64,000 nucleotides of DNA from Nitrospirota bacterium (GCA_021811105.1 JAJZPM010000001.1:124001-188000); one strand, 5' to 3'. Positions 10,329-20,052 are shown, counted from the stretch's first letter. Numbers and translations: made by a program. The notes: generated by a model from the sequence alone, not told the origin.

Positions 10329-10354
10329 GCCGGTTCTGCCCTTGGCAGGCCGGC
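10329..10354 (+). other. Intergenic hairpin upstream of PRTRC E
   Basis: GCCGG tt CTGCC ctt GGCAG g CCGGC nested stem. Confidence 0.55.
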
Positions 10355-10386
10355 GCAGGGCCACATCACTCTTTCAGGAGGACGTT

Positions 10387-11031
10387 ATGTTGATAGATTT
10401 CAAGGAACTTTCGAAGTTGATTCCGGAGACAGGCAGCCTTTCTCTGAGCTTAAAGAAGGGAAAAGGCGAGAAGCTCGATGTTCTTTTCAGAGTGAAGCAC
10501 GACCTTGCTCAAATGAAGAACACCTCCGCAAGGACATCCGAGGAGGGGAAACAGATCGAAGCGGCGACAAAGCTTCTAGATCAACCCTATGCCTTCTCGG
10601 CGACCGCGGAAGATCTCAATGCAAGCTTCGAGGAGAAGATACTCCAGCCGGTCGACTCCACGAGGTCTCTCGTAGAGTTGATCACCGACAGGACAAAGGC
10701 CCTCGATGAAGCCGCAAAGTCCATCAGGACGTCAGCGGCAAAGACAAAGACAACAGAGAAGGCAAAAGTCGGCGGGACGGCGGACACGTCCCCGAAGGCA
10801 GCGGAGAAGACCGCGAAGAGCGAGCCTTCGATAGGCAGCCTCTTCGGCTCTGTTGGGGCCGACACGGGAAAGACCGAGGCAGGAGATAAGTCGGAAGATA
10901 AGAGCGAGAGCGCGACTCCTGGAGCCACAGGCTCTACGGTGCAGGAGCAAGGGAATGCCGAGGATGAAGAGGCTGAAGGAGAGGGAGAGACCGACGAAGA
11001 GCACGCGGAAGAAGAGAAGGAGGCAGCGTAA
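10387..11031 (+). CDS. PRTRC system protein E
   Basis: MLIDFKELSKLIPETGSLSLSLKKGKGEKLDVLFRV N-terminus resembles PRTRC E; acidic low-complexity C-terminus; gene order E-C-F-B-A-ThiF. Confidence 0.85.
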   Translation: MLIDFKELSKLIPETGSLSLSLKKGKGEKLDVLFRVKHDLAQMKNTSARTSEEGKQIEAATKLLDQPYAFSATAEDLNASFEEKILQPVDSTRSLVELITDRTKALDEAAKSIRTSAAKTKTTEKAKVGGTADTSPKAAEKTAKSEPSIGSLFGSVGADTGKTEAGDKSEDKSESATPGATGSTVQEQGNAEDEEAEGEGETDEEHAEEEKEAA

Positions 11032-11360
11032 TGGAAAAGGCAGAAGCCCTGACCCAGCTACCGAGAAAGTTCGTCTATAACAACATGACGCTCGACGACA
11101 TCTCCGGCACGCCCGACGAGGCCCTGGCCTTCTATGCCGACTTCTATACCGATCTCTCAAACGGCGTTGTCGAGGGGCCCGAAATCAAAGACGGGTTCAT
11201 GGTTTACACCTTCCGGAAGGCCGTCGACACAAAGGGCAATACAAGGGGGGACTCGCAGTTCGAGCTCATGGCCGCGGTTGCCGGCGCCCTAGATGACGTG
11301 AGAGGGTGGGAGCCGGACGAGGCAACGGAGATTCCGATCGGGGAACTCGGGGTTATCTGA
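11031..11360 (+). CDS. PRTRC system protein C (prokaryotic ubiquitin-like fold family)
   Basis: LPRKFVYNNMTLDDI...ALAFYADFYTDLSNGVVEGPEIKDGFMVYTFRKAVDTKG core typical of PRTRC C; 1-base overlap with E. Confidence 0.87.
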   Translation: MEKAEALTQLPRKFVYNNMTLDDISGTPDEALAFYADFYTDLSNGVVEGPEIKDGFMVYTFRKAVDTKGNTRGDSQFELMAAVAGALDDVRGWEPDEATEIPIGELGVI

Positions 11361-11361
11361 T

Positions 11362-12324
11362 ATGGAACTGCCGAAATTCGACCGGGTTCCAATGTCGATC
11401 CCGTTGTGGACGATATTCGCCGGGGAGCACGCGGCGGCCCTGTCATCGGCGAAGGATCTCTATCTTGCACTCGGAGGGCGCAAATCCTCCGAGTGCGTAG
11501 GTGAGAACTCTTCTCTGGCCGCTCGCGCGGGTGCAATCGAGGAACTGCTTTCCCGGAAAATTAAGAGGAGAGAGATAACACGCCTGACATCGGAAACCTC
11601 GCCCATGGATCCGCCGTTTCCCCTGGTTTCCTGCAACATCTTCAAAGGAGAAGCGCTGGAGGCCGTTCTCAATGTCGACTTCCACATCTTTTACGTCTTC
11701 TATCTGGATTTTCTCGATAGACTCAAGAAGAGAAGGCCCGCTGTTTACAAACTGCTTCGTCTCATCGTAGGAGGGATCCACTCCTACATGCCATGCGAGA
11801 CGGCCGCAAGTATTTCCGAAAGACGGTTCGATATGTACTCCGACGAGCTTGACGAGCTTGCAGCCGCAGGTGAGCACGGGGCCGTAAAGGAGATAAAGCT
11901 GGAGCAGAGAGATTTTCGCAGACATGTGAAATGGATCAAAATCCCCCCGGCGGTCTTCAACCTGAAACTGAAGAAGATGTACAGGAAAGTTTCGATATCG
12001 CTAAGGCCGCGTGAGCAAAGGTGGGTCAAAACCGCGATCGAGATGTTCGAGCATGCCCTTGCGGCCGGGGATATGGAGTACCGTTTCGACGACACCGAGG
12101 ACGGGGAGCGTATCGACCTCAACTGCTGCTTTAATCTCCTCTGGAAGGAAGGGAGCTATATATCCGACTCGACTATTCATGAATACGAATGTTGTGAGGT
12201 CATGGGTCCCATGGTGAGAGTGGTTGTCAGGTCGAAGGCGGATGTCTGGAAGTTCGTCCGACTTTTGAGGATGTACCGCCTTTTCGCGAAACTGCTGAGC
12301 ACAGGAGGTCGCACATGGCGTTGA
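11362..12324 (+). CDS. PRTRC system protein F
   Basis: Position between C and B; 320 aa; LCCFNLLWKEGSY/Cys-rich C-terminal region; assignment mainly by synteny. Confidence 0.75.
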   Translation: MELPKFDRVPMSIPLWTIFAGEHAAALSSAKDLYLALGGRKSSECVGENSSLAARAGAIEELLSRKIKRREITRLTSETSPMDPPFPLVSCNIFKGEALEAVLNVDFHIFYVFYLDFLDRLKKRRPAVYKLLRLIVGGIHSYMPCETAASISERRFDMYSDELDELAAAGEHGAVKEIKLEQRDFRRHVKWIKIPPAVFNLKLKKMYRKVSISLRPREQRWVKTAIEMFEHALAAGDMEYRFDDTEDGERIDLNCCFNLLWKEGSYISDSTIHEYECCEVMGPMVRVVVRSKADVWKFVRLLRMYRLFAKLLSTGGRTWR

Positions 12325-13025
12325 TACCAGTCAAAACCCTCGACGAATGGCGCTACGACGCTGTCAATGCCTTGATACTCTATTCCCTGAGACGTGGAGA
12401 TGTGAACTATCTGTCTCACGAGGAGCAAGGCCTGCAGAATTACGTCACCCTTCATCGCATAGATGGTGGGACGGTGCGCGAGGGCAGACCGATCACGAAG
12501 AAGCAGCTTCTTCGACTCTGCCGGACTGTGATGCCCAAGCTCAAAGCCAAGCCGATTTATCTGCCGGCCGAGGTGTTGTCATATAACACCATGGACGGCT
12601 CGGTCATGGTCTGGTGGAGGCCTGCGGGGGTTCAGACGCTCTTTTTCTCGAAAGAGATGAAGATCAGAAGCGGGAAGGCGCCACTGCCGCCCCTCGTATT
12701 CATCTTCAACCAGGGCTCCATCAGGACCGTGGCCCTGAAGGAAGACAGAAGGCCGGACCCCGAGACAGAGGTATATTTTACCCCCTTCTATAACGACGGC
12801 TGCATGGGAAACGCCAGGGTCCCGGTCTCGGTCACCCCGAAGGAGACCAGAGACCTTGAAGAGCTCTTCTTTCAAGGGGCATTTACGGCCCACGGGACCC
12901 CCACTCTGGAAGGCACGGACGGTCAGAGGTTGTGGAGCGGCCTGACGAGAAGCGGCCTCACGGCCTTCCCGTATGAGTGCCTGAAGAGGCGGGGCAAACT
13001 GAAAGACATAATCCAGGAGGAATGA
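12315..13025 (+). CDS. PRTRC system protein B (prokaryotic E2-like family)
   Basis: ITKKQLLRLCRTVMP...LPAEVLSYNTMDGSVMVWWRPAG...; PFYNDGCMGNARVP contains candidate catalytic Cys. Confidence 0.85.
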   Translation: MALIPVKTLDEWRYDAVNALILYSLRRGDVNYLSHEEQGLQNYVTLHRIDGGTVREGRPITKKQLLRLCRTVMPKLKAKPIYLPAEVLSYNTMDGSVMVWWRPAGVQTLFFSKEMKIRSGKAPLPPLVFIFNQGSIRTVALKEDRRPDPETEVYFTPFYNDGCMGNARVPVSVTPKETRDLEELFFQGAFTAHGTPTLEGTDGQRLWSGLTRSGLTAFPYECLKRRGKLKDIIQEE

Positions 13026-13694
13026 ATGACAAAGGACGAAATAATCAGGAAGCGGTTCCCGACGCTTATGGCGCCGAGGGAAGATCCGCTGCCAGAGTGC
13101 CCTGTGGGTGAGACGAGGTTCCTGATGGCCGCCGACGGGCTGTATCTGGAGACGAAGCAGCCTTGGGGGAGGCTTATCAGACGGCTCTGGAACCCCTCCC
13201 GGATCCGGCCGCTACCCTACGGGACAGTGGAGGAAGTCGATGAGTTCCTGACCATCTTGCAAAACCACATCATGCCCGTAATATCGGATTGCATGATCAA
13301 GGAGGCTGCTATATACGCCCGTGACAATGAAGAGTGGGCCGGGCTTGTGATCTGGGATGGAGGAGGGTGTTATTACCTGCCGGTCCCTTTCAAGGCTACC
13401 TGTATTCGCGCGGAGGACATCCAGATGCCGAGATTGCCCGAAGGCCACTACATCGTAGGCGATGTCCACAGCCACCACAGGATGGCCCCCTCGTTCTCTC
13501 CAATCGACGACAACAGCGATAGCATGGGGGCCAGGATTTCCGTTGTCCTTGGAAATTTCAGGGAAGGCGAGGAAGGTCCGAGATTTGACTGGAAGGCCCG
13601 CTACTGCGTCCAGGGCTTTATTTTCTCCGACGATATTACTTGCTGTCAGGAGGCACATGAAAATGATCCAAAACTTATCGACATCGTCTTTTAG
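13026..13694 (+). CDS. PRTRC system protein A (JAMM/JAB peptidase-like)
   Basis: VGDVHSHHRMAPSFSPIDD = HxHx7Sx2D JAMM motif. Confidence 0.87.
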   Translation: MTKDEIIRKRFPTLMAPREDPLPECPVGETRFLMAADGLYLETKQPWGRLIRRLWNPSRIRPLPYGTVEEVDEFLTILQNHIMPVISDCMIKEAAIYARDNEEWAGLVIWDGGGCYYLPVPFKATCIRAEDIQMPRLPEGHYIVGDVHSHHRMAPSFSPIDDNSDSMGARISVVLGNFREGEEGPRFDWKARYCVQGFIFSDDITCCQEAHENDPKLIDIVF

Positions 13695-14535
13695 GCATTA
13701 CCTCGACGCGTCCCTCACTGCGCCCCATGCGCCGGTCGGAGTGGCGCTGATCGGCACCGGTGGGAACGGAGGCCCTGTCCTGACGGAGCTTGCGCGGATG
13801 CATGTCGCGCTTCGCGCCCTCGGCCATGCGGGCCTGCATGTTTACGCCTTCGATGACGACAGGGTCGAAGAGCCGAACATAGGGAGACAATTGTTCTCAC
13901 GCGCCGAGAAGGGCAGAAACAAGGCTGAGGCTCTTGTGACGAGGGTCAACTGTTTCTTCGACCTCAGGTGGGAGGCGTACCCCTGGAGGGTGGACAAAGA
14001 GAACATCGGCGAGCTGGCTGAGCTCTGCAGGCGGAGGAACCTTCAAATCGTCATAACCGCGGTGGACAACGCCGAGACGAGACTGCTGATCTGGAGCAGT
14101 CTAAGACATGTCGGTCCATTCTATTTCCTGGATATTGGCAACTCCAGGGAGACCGGCCAGTGCATCCTCGGGGTACTGGGCGGCGTGATCAAGCAGCCGA
14201 GGCGCGCAGGCTGCATAGGTTATCTTCCTACTACCGTGGATTTGTACCCGGACATCGGAACACAGGACAAGGAGGAGAGGCAGGGGCCTTCCTGCAGCAT
14301 CAAGGAGGCCCTTGAAAAGCAGGACCTTTTCATAAACCGCATCGTAGCCGAGTTCGCGGTCGAACTCCTGTGGAAGGGGTTCAGGGAAGGGTACATAACG
14401 GTGCATGGCGTCTATGTGAATCTGAAAACGATGCACGTCCGGCCGCTTCCAGTCGATCCTGCCACATGGGAGCGTATGGGCTGGGTCTACAGGAAGAGAA
14501 AGGCTGTCACAGGGAGAGTACTGAAAGCGGCTTAG
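13657..14535 (+). CDS. PRTRC system ThiF family protein (E1-like adenylating enzyme)
   Basis: VALIGTGGNGGPVLTEL nucleotide loop; YAFDDDRVEEPNIGRQLFS; GPSCSIKEALEKQDLFIN. Start ATG 13657 with RBS caggagg overlaps protein A by 38 nt. Confidence 0.88.
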   Translation: MKMIQNLSTSSFRHYLDASLTAPHAPVGVALIGTGGNGGPVLTELARMHVALRALGHAGLHVYAFDDDRVEEPNIGRQLFSRAEKGRNKAEALVTRVNCFFDLRWEAYPWRVDKENIGELAELCRRRNLQIVITAVDNAETRLLIWSSLRHVGPFYFLDIGNSRETGQCILGVLGGVIKQPRRAGCIGYLPTTVDLYPDIGTQDKEERQGPSCSIKEALEKQDLFINRIVAEFAVELLWKGFREGYITVHGVYVNLKTMHVRPLPVDPATWERMGWVYRKRKAVTGRVLKAA

Positions 14536-14585
14536 AACCTTATGCACCGTTAACATTCATCATTAGAAGAAGGGAGAAAACATCG

Positions 14586-14978
14586 ATGAAGATCAGGTTT
14601 GATTCATTTGAGGTCCATCCGGTCAAGAAAGTGGACGGGGGTGACTCGCCCTACGAATGCTTTGAACAGTGTGAAGAGGATGATGCCGGGCTCCACGCCT
14701 GGGCTGTTTACGGCCATGTCCCCGAAAAAGGGCTTGAGTGTCTCGCGGATTGTCCGTCGAAGGAGAAAGCTGAACTGATCAAGAATTCTTTGGAGATCGC
14801 CTGTCTTAAACACGGGGCTTTGGTTGCTGCGGCAAAGACGGTGGTAAACAGATGGGAAAGAGGCGACCTGGCCGACGCAGTGAGAAAGCTGGATGCCGCT
14901 ATCGAGGTGTATATGGACTCCAGCGACGATTCATCGCTTTTCGATAACGGTGGAACGATTTCAGGAGGCGGGAAATGA
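14586..14978 (+). CDS. Hypothetical protein
   Basis: MKIRFDSFEVHPVKKV...; start ATG 14586 with RBS gaagggag. Confidence 0.6.
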   Translation: MKIRFDSFEVHPVKKVDGGDSPYECFEQCEEDDAGLHAWAVYGHVPEKGLECLADCPSKEKAELIKNSLEIACLKHGALVAAAKTVVNRWERGDLADAVRKLDAAIEVYMDSSDDSSLFDNGGTISGGGK

Positions 14979-15187
14979 ATAAAGTGCCTATTGCCTTTGT
15001 CGCCAAGATGCTCAACACCACGATATCCAAGGCGCAGAGAAAATTCGGCGGTAAGGGACATATCGAACTGGAGGACCTCATCGAATGGGTCGAAAGACAT
15101 TCCGCTAACGTCAACTATCGGCACTGGATCGAGATGATCGAGAAGCTCGAAAAGAATCTCTCAAAGGAGATGCCGGGGAAAGCATGA
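14975..15187 (+). CDS. Small hypothetical protein
   Basis: ATGA overlap with upstream ORF; 70 aa. Confidence 0.5.
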   Translation: MNKVPIAFVAKMLNTTISKAQRKFGGKGHIELEDLIEWVERHSANVNYRHWIEMIEKLEKNLSKEMPGKA

Positions 15188-15246
15188 CCACGGAGAAAGA
15201 ATCATCAGCGTAATATTCTTTAGATTGACAAGAAAGGAGGTGTAGA

Positions 15247-16632
15247 GTGGATAAGGACCGGATTTTAGAGCATCTGTCGCCCCAGGACGTCTACGGAGCT
15301 GCCCTCAAGAAGAATTCGAAGGGGTTTGTCATGCTTTGCCCTTTCCACCAGGACACGGCTCCTTCTTTTCAGGTGTACGAGGACAATAAGTCCTTCAGGT
15401 GCTTCGGGTGCGGTTCGGCCGGTTCGGCCTACGACTTCATCATGAAGAGAGACGGCCTGGATTTCCTCGGCGCCCTGAAGCACCTTGCGGAGAAGGCCGG
15501 GGTTGCTTTCAGCGAAGCAAACCATCCCTCTGAGAGGCTCTTCGAGCTCAACAACGTCGCGCAGAGGATCTATACGGACAATCTTCTCACCGGCAACCCG
15601 AAAGCCCTTAAGTATCTGACTGAAGAAAGATGCCTCAACATGGAGATGATAGAGAGGTTCAGGCTGGGCAGCGCCAACGGGGTATCCGTCATACCTGTTC
15701 TAAAGAGCCAAGGGTTCACAGATGAGGAGATCGTCACCGCCGGTCTTGTCTATAGGAAGGATGGGGATATCAGGGACCTCTTCAGAGGCAGGATCATCTT
15801 CCCTATCATCAAGAGTGGCAAGGTCCTGGGATTCGGAGGAAGAATATTCGGCGCAACCGAGGGGCCGAAATACATCAACTCGCCGGCGACTCCAGTATTC
15901 CAGAAGAAAAGGGTGCTCTACGGCCTCGACTCGGGTTCCATTCAGGCGAAGGGCTATGCGCTGCTCGTGGAAGGGTATCTGGATGTGATCACCTGTCATC
16001 AGCACGGCTTCAGGAACGCGGCTTCGCCGCTTGGAACCGCCCTCTCTGAGGAACATGCGCTGCTCATGAGGAAACATACCGAGACGGTGGTTCCGCTCTT
16101 TGACGGCGATAGGGCCGGCAAGATCGCAGCCGAAAGAACCGTTAAACTCCTTTTTGATCAGAAGATGAAGGGATCGGTCGTCACCCTGCCTGAAGAGGAA
16201 GATCCAGATTCTTTTATGAGAAAGGGAGGCTCACTTGATGAGCTGATAGGCACATCTGAGCCTTTCGGCTGCTTTCTCGCAAAAAGGTTCCCTGCCACGC
16301 GCAAGATCGTTTTCAGCTCTCTCATGCTCAGGTCGTCCATCGAGACGGCCGAGTTCATCTCCTATATGGGGACGGGTGAAGAGGCAAAGGCATATATGGA
16401 GTTGAACGCGCGGACGATGATCGAGTCTCTTCTTGAAAAAGCTCCGATCATCTCCCGACAGAGGGACGTAGAGGTCAGGAAATACAAGGACTACCTCGCG
16501 CTCCTTTCGGAGAAGCGATTTGTTCTGTGGCGGAAGATCGGCGGAGACCACAAAAGGCAGGCCGAGGAGATGGTTTCACAGTTCCAGGCTCTAAGGAAGA
16601 ATCGAACCATCGGAGGCGATAAAAAACTGTAA
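15247..16632 (+). CDS. dnaG: DnaG-type primase (CHC2 zinc finger + TOPRIM)
   Basis: CPFHQDTAPSFQVYEDNKSFRCFGCGSAGSAYDFIM zinc finger; LVEGYLDVITCHQHG and VPLFDGDRAGKIAAERT TOPRIM; GTG start with RBS aaaggaggt. Confidence 0.92.
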   Translation: MDKDRILEHLSPQDVYGAALKKNSKGFVMLCPFHQDTAPSFQVYEDNKSFRCFGCGSAGSAYDFIMKRDGLDFLGALKHLAEKAGVAFSEANHPSERLFELNNVAQRIYTDNLLTGNPKALKYLTEERCLNMEMIERFRLGSANGVSVIPVLKSQGFTDEEIVTAGLVYRKDGDIRDLFRGRIIFPIIKSGKVLGFGGRIFGATEGPKYINSPATPVFQKKRVLYGLDSGSIQAKGYALLVEGYLDVITCHQHGFRNAASPLGTALSEEHALLMRKHTETVVPLFDGDRAGKIAAERTVKLLFDQKMKGSVVTLPEEEDPDSFMRKGGSLDELIGTSEPFGCFLAKRFPATRKIVFSSLMLRSSIETAEFISYMGTGEEAKAYMELNARTMIESLLEKAPIISRQRDVEVRKYKDYLALLSEKRFVLWRKIGGDHKRQAEEMVSQFQALRKNRTIGGDKKL

Positions 16633-16638
16633 AGGGAT

Positions 16639-16682
16639 GAGCCGAGAGCCTGCCCGTTGTTCGGGCGCTCTCGGCTCTCTTT
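16639..16682 (+). terminator. Intrinsic terminator after primase gene
   Basis: GAGCCGAGAGC ct GCCCG ttgtt CGGGC GCTCTCGGCTC tcttt; 11-bp outer stem plus 5-bp inner stem. Confidence 0.75.
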
Positions 16683-16798
16683 GAGAAGGCAAGACTTTTC
16701 GGGTTGGCAATGCGAATGCAGTATCGTTTAAAATCACTTGAGAGAACCCTCAAGATGGCGGCAGGAAAGAAATAACACCAGGAGAGGAAGCTTAAGCT

Positions 16799-17134
16799 TT
16801 GGAATCAAACAGTAAGCGCGTGAGAATTGTAAGTAAATCCCTCTATCCCTATGCGAAGAGGGCCCTCGACCTCGTGAGACGGGAGCATGGAGACAACATG
16901 TCTATCATGCTTTACGGGGCCGAGGTCAGTGTCGGCGTCGATAGCGATGGGGACATAGCTATATTCTCTGTTTCAAGGGATTACTTCAACATCGATGCCG
17001 TTGAAAAAGCCCTTCGGGTATTTGTCGGGGATTTGAAGGACGAGGGAATGTCTTCGCCTGTGGTAATTATCGAAAAGAGCGAGAGCGTATCTCAGAAGGA
17101 TCAAGAAGACCTGAAACATGCAGTGAAAGACTGA
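16799..17134 (+). CDS. Hypothetical protein
   Basis: 111-aa ORF, TTG start with RBS aggagagg; no recognised domain. Confidence 0.5.
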   Translation: MESNSKRVRIVSKSLYPYAKRALDLVRREHGDNMSIMLYGAEVSVGVDSDGDIAIFSVSRDYFNIDAVEKALRVFVGDLKDEGMSSPVVIIEKSESVSQKDQEDLKHAVKD

Positions 17135-17703
17135 GGCTTGCTCAACCTGTCTGCTTGTCGCTTCCAGCAGCATTCCACAGTCGGCGAAACGAATCCTTAA
17201 GATTAGGGGTCACTGGGCAATGGAGCAATTTGAGGCACTTCACCAGACTTGGCCCTTTTTTTTGCCTTTTGCCAGCAGTACTCGATATGCAACTTCTTAC
17301 AGAAAGGGACAGCGGCGTGCCATTTCAGCGGCGTACACCGTCCTTCCTGAAATCGAGCTTTTCTCAAGCTTGCTATCGGCTGTAACTTATCATCGGAATC
17401 AACGCTTTTCCTCTAAGCTTACTAAGCATTTCGTTTTCTTGACTGACGGACCTCACACAAGGTATAAAAAGTGTGCTTACTATGGGGAGCCTGTTATGTT
17501 AGACAGAAAACTCGATAGCATCACAAAAGTAATGCTGGCGAAACCTAATTGCACGCTAAATCAAGCAGTTACGCCGAAAGTGATGTCTATGGCGGACTGT
17601 GGCCAATGGAAATGTATGGAGATATCAAGAAACTATCGATTATAAGTGAGACAACGCTGACAAAATGAAAGAATGGCTATCAGCAGTCGTAAGGGAGGAA
17701 TAG

Positions 17704-20052
17704 GTGGAACCCGTATTCATTGACCTTCATATTCACACATCAGATAATCCAGAAAGCCCGACTGATTCTTATGATCTGGATCTTTTGAAAGAAAAGATAG
17801 GAGAGACTGCAGAGGGCTCGGCTTACCTGATATCATTTACGGACCACAATACAATCAATAAAAACGTCTATTTAAAAGCTGTCGAGAAATTTAAGAATCT
17901 GCTGCTAGGGGTAGAGTTGCATGTGCGCAATTACGATCATCAAAAACCCTATCATTGCCATATCTATTTCAACCTAAAACAGATAGATGCCTTATCAATA
18001 GACGCGATCAATTCTATACTGGACGAGCTCTACCCCAAAAAAGTCATTTCACCTGATGACAAAGCTATTCCCACTTTGGAACAAATAACGAAGCACCTCG
18101 ATTCTTATGAATTTGTGCTATTGCCTCACGGAGGACAGAACCATTCAACCTTTGATAAGTCTATCCCTCGTAATGTTCGATTCGACAATACTTTAGAGCG
18201 AAGCATTTACTACAATCATTTTGACGGGTTTACGGCAAGAAGCAATATCGGTCTCGACAAAACACTGGAATACTTTGATCGACTGGGGATAAAAGAATTC
18301 ATTAACCTCGTCACCTCGTCAGACAATTATTCACCACAAAAGTATCCCGGCGCCAAAGCTGACGATGCAGCTCCATTTGTACGGACATGGATGCTGGCTA
18401 GCCCGACTTTCAACGGCTTGCGCCTGTCGCTGTCTGAATCATCAAGACTGAGGTATGGAGATAAACCTGATTCATGGGCCGAGTGCATTCAAAATGTGTG
18501 GCTAAAAAATGACCAAATTGACATTGATGCTACTTTGACCCCCGGACTGAATGTCGTTATTGGCGGTTCATCCAGCGGAAAAACGCTTTTCGTTGACTCG
18601 CTCTATAGGAAGATTACTGGCGAACTTGATCAGAGTGACTACCTTAAGACACCGTATGGGATTCAAGACATTCAGGTAAAGAACCCGGCAGGCCAAACTC
18701 CCCACTATCTTCCGCAAAACTATATCATTAAGGTATGTGACCAGAAAGATAAGGAAAACACCATCGATGATATATCAATTTTAAAGAGAGTATTTCCCGC
18801 CGACAAAGAAGAACGCCAAGAAATCGAAAATGGTCTTCTCGAACTGAGTTCCCGGCTAAGCATACTGGTCCAATCAGTTAAGGAGATTGGATTACTACAA
18901 GATCGCTTATTGAGAATACCAAAGTTGTCTCATCTTATCGTCACAGACGTTATTCAAGGCAATCCGCTCAAACGTATATTGCCCGATGACAAGACCGTTG
19001 AATCAATTGCATATGGCAAGGCAAGGTATAATCGCGAAACTAAGTACCTTGATGATATTGAGACCTTCTTGTCTCGGAATCCTTTGATCAACCACGATGG
19101 TACCCTTGTGGAAAGACTGAAAGACGAGCTCAAGATAGCCCTTGATTATTCAGAGATCGAGTCGGTCATTCGCCAGATAATCACTACTCATGAAAAAGAA
19201 ATTGATAGCGCCCAAGAAACTGAGAACCGAGAAATTGCGACCAAGAGACAACAGTTTGAAAGCTTGCTGGAATGCATCAGACGATATTTCACCTTCCACA
19301 AGGAGTTTTACGAAGCATTAGAAGCAATTTCCAAGTTTTCTATCAAGATTACAACAAAAGAGATTAAGTCTATGGGGCACAAACTATTTATTGACAACGA
19401 ATTTGAGCTATCCAAAGAAAAATTTCTTGAAGCAGTGAATAGTATGCTTAAGCCGGAGTATGCAATTAAGACTTTTGGTGATATCAGACCTGAGACTTTG
19501 TTTGAGGGAAAGTTTCGAAAACGTGATCCAAAGGTGGCTGACTACGATGATTTCAAGAATCGGATAAACGGGCGATTTAGGAGCATGAACAAGAAGAAGT
19601 ATCGGATAATTACAAAGGAAGGAAAGGACTTCGAGAAGTTGAGTGCTGGATGGAAAACTTCAGTTATTCTCGATCTGATACTCGGCGGGGACACCGACAA
19701 CGCTCCCCTGATTATTGATCAGCCTGAGGACAATCTGGCAACGGGCTACATAAACTCCGGATTGCTTCGGGCAATAAAAAAATGCAAGACCAAAAAGCAG
19801 ATTATTCTTGTGTCGCATAATGCCACAATACCTATGTTAGGCGATGCCCAGAATATTGTTATGTGCAGAAATGATGACAAGAAGATCACTATCAAATCAA
19901 ACCCACTGGAAGGCGCAATCGATGGCAGAGATGTTGTTGACTTAATAGCGGAAACTACGGATGGCGGAAAAATTTCGGTGAAGAAACGAGTCAAAAAGTA
20001 CAACCTGAAGAATTTTAGGGGGACTGATGAAACTAATATTCAAGAAAGATGA
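17704..20052 (+). CDS. PHP-domain phosphoesterase fused to SMC/RecF-like ATPase (TrlF-like family)
   Basis: FIDLHIHTSDNPESPTDSYDLD (HxH PHP motif), LLPHGGQNH; VIGGSSSGKTLFVDSL Walker A; PLIIDQPEDNLATGYINSGLLRAIKKCKTKKQIILVSHN Walker B region. Confidence 0.85.
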   Translation: MEPVFIDLHIHTSDNPESPTDSYDLDLLKEKIGETAEGSAYLISFTDHNTINKNVYLKAVEKFKNLLLGVELHVRNYDHQKPYHCHIYFNLKQIDALSIDAINSILDELYPKKVISPDDKAIPTLEQITKHLDSYEFVLLPHGGQNHSTFDKSIPRNVRFDNTLERSIYYNHFDGFTARSNIGLDKTLEYFDRLGIKEFINLVTSSDNYSPQKYPGAKADDAAPFVRTWMLASPTFNGLRLSLSESSRLRYGDKPDSWAECIQNVWLKNDQIDIDATLTPGLNVVIGGSSSGKTLFVDSLYRKITGELDQSDYLKTPYGIQDIQVKNPAGQTPHYLPQNYIIKVCDQKDKENTIDDISILKRVFPADKEERQEIENGLLELSSRLSILVQSVKEIGLLQDRLLRIPKLSHLIVTDVIQGNPLKRILPDDKTVESIAYGKARYNRETKYLDDIETFLSRNPLINHDGTLVERLKDELKIALDYSEIESVIRQIITTHEKEIDSAQETENREIATKRQQFESLLECIRRYFTFHKEFYEALEAISKFSIKITTKEIKSMGHKLFIDNEFELSKEKFLEAVNSMLKPEYAIKTFGDIRPETLFEGKFRKRDPKVADYDDFKNRINGRFRSMNKKKYRIITKEGKDFEKLSAGWKTSVILDLILGGDTDNAPLIIDQPEDNLATGYINSGLLRAIKKCKTKKQIILVSHNATIPMLGDAQNIVMCRNDDKKITIKSNPLEGAIDGRDVVDLIAETTDGGKISVKKRVKKYNLKNFRGTDETNIQER

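Noticed and set aside
17220-17645. 141-aa plus-strand ORF between the primase block and the PHP-ATPase gene
   Set aside because: No RBS or domain, odd composition; probably non-coding or degenerate sequence.
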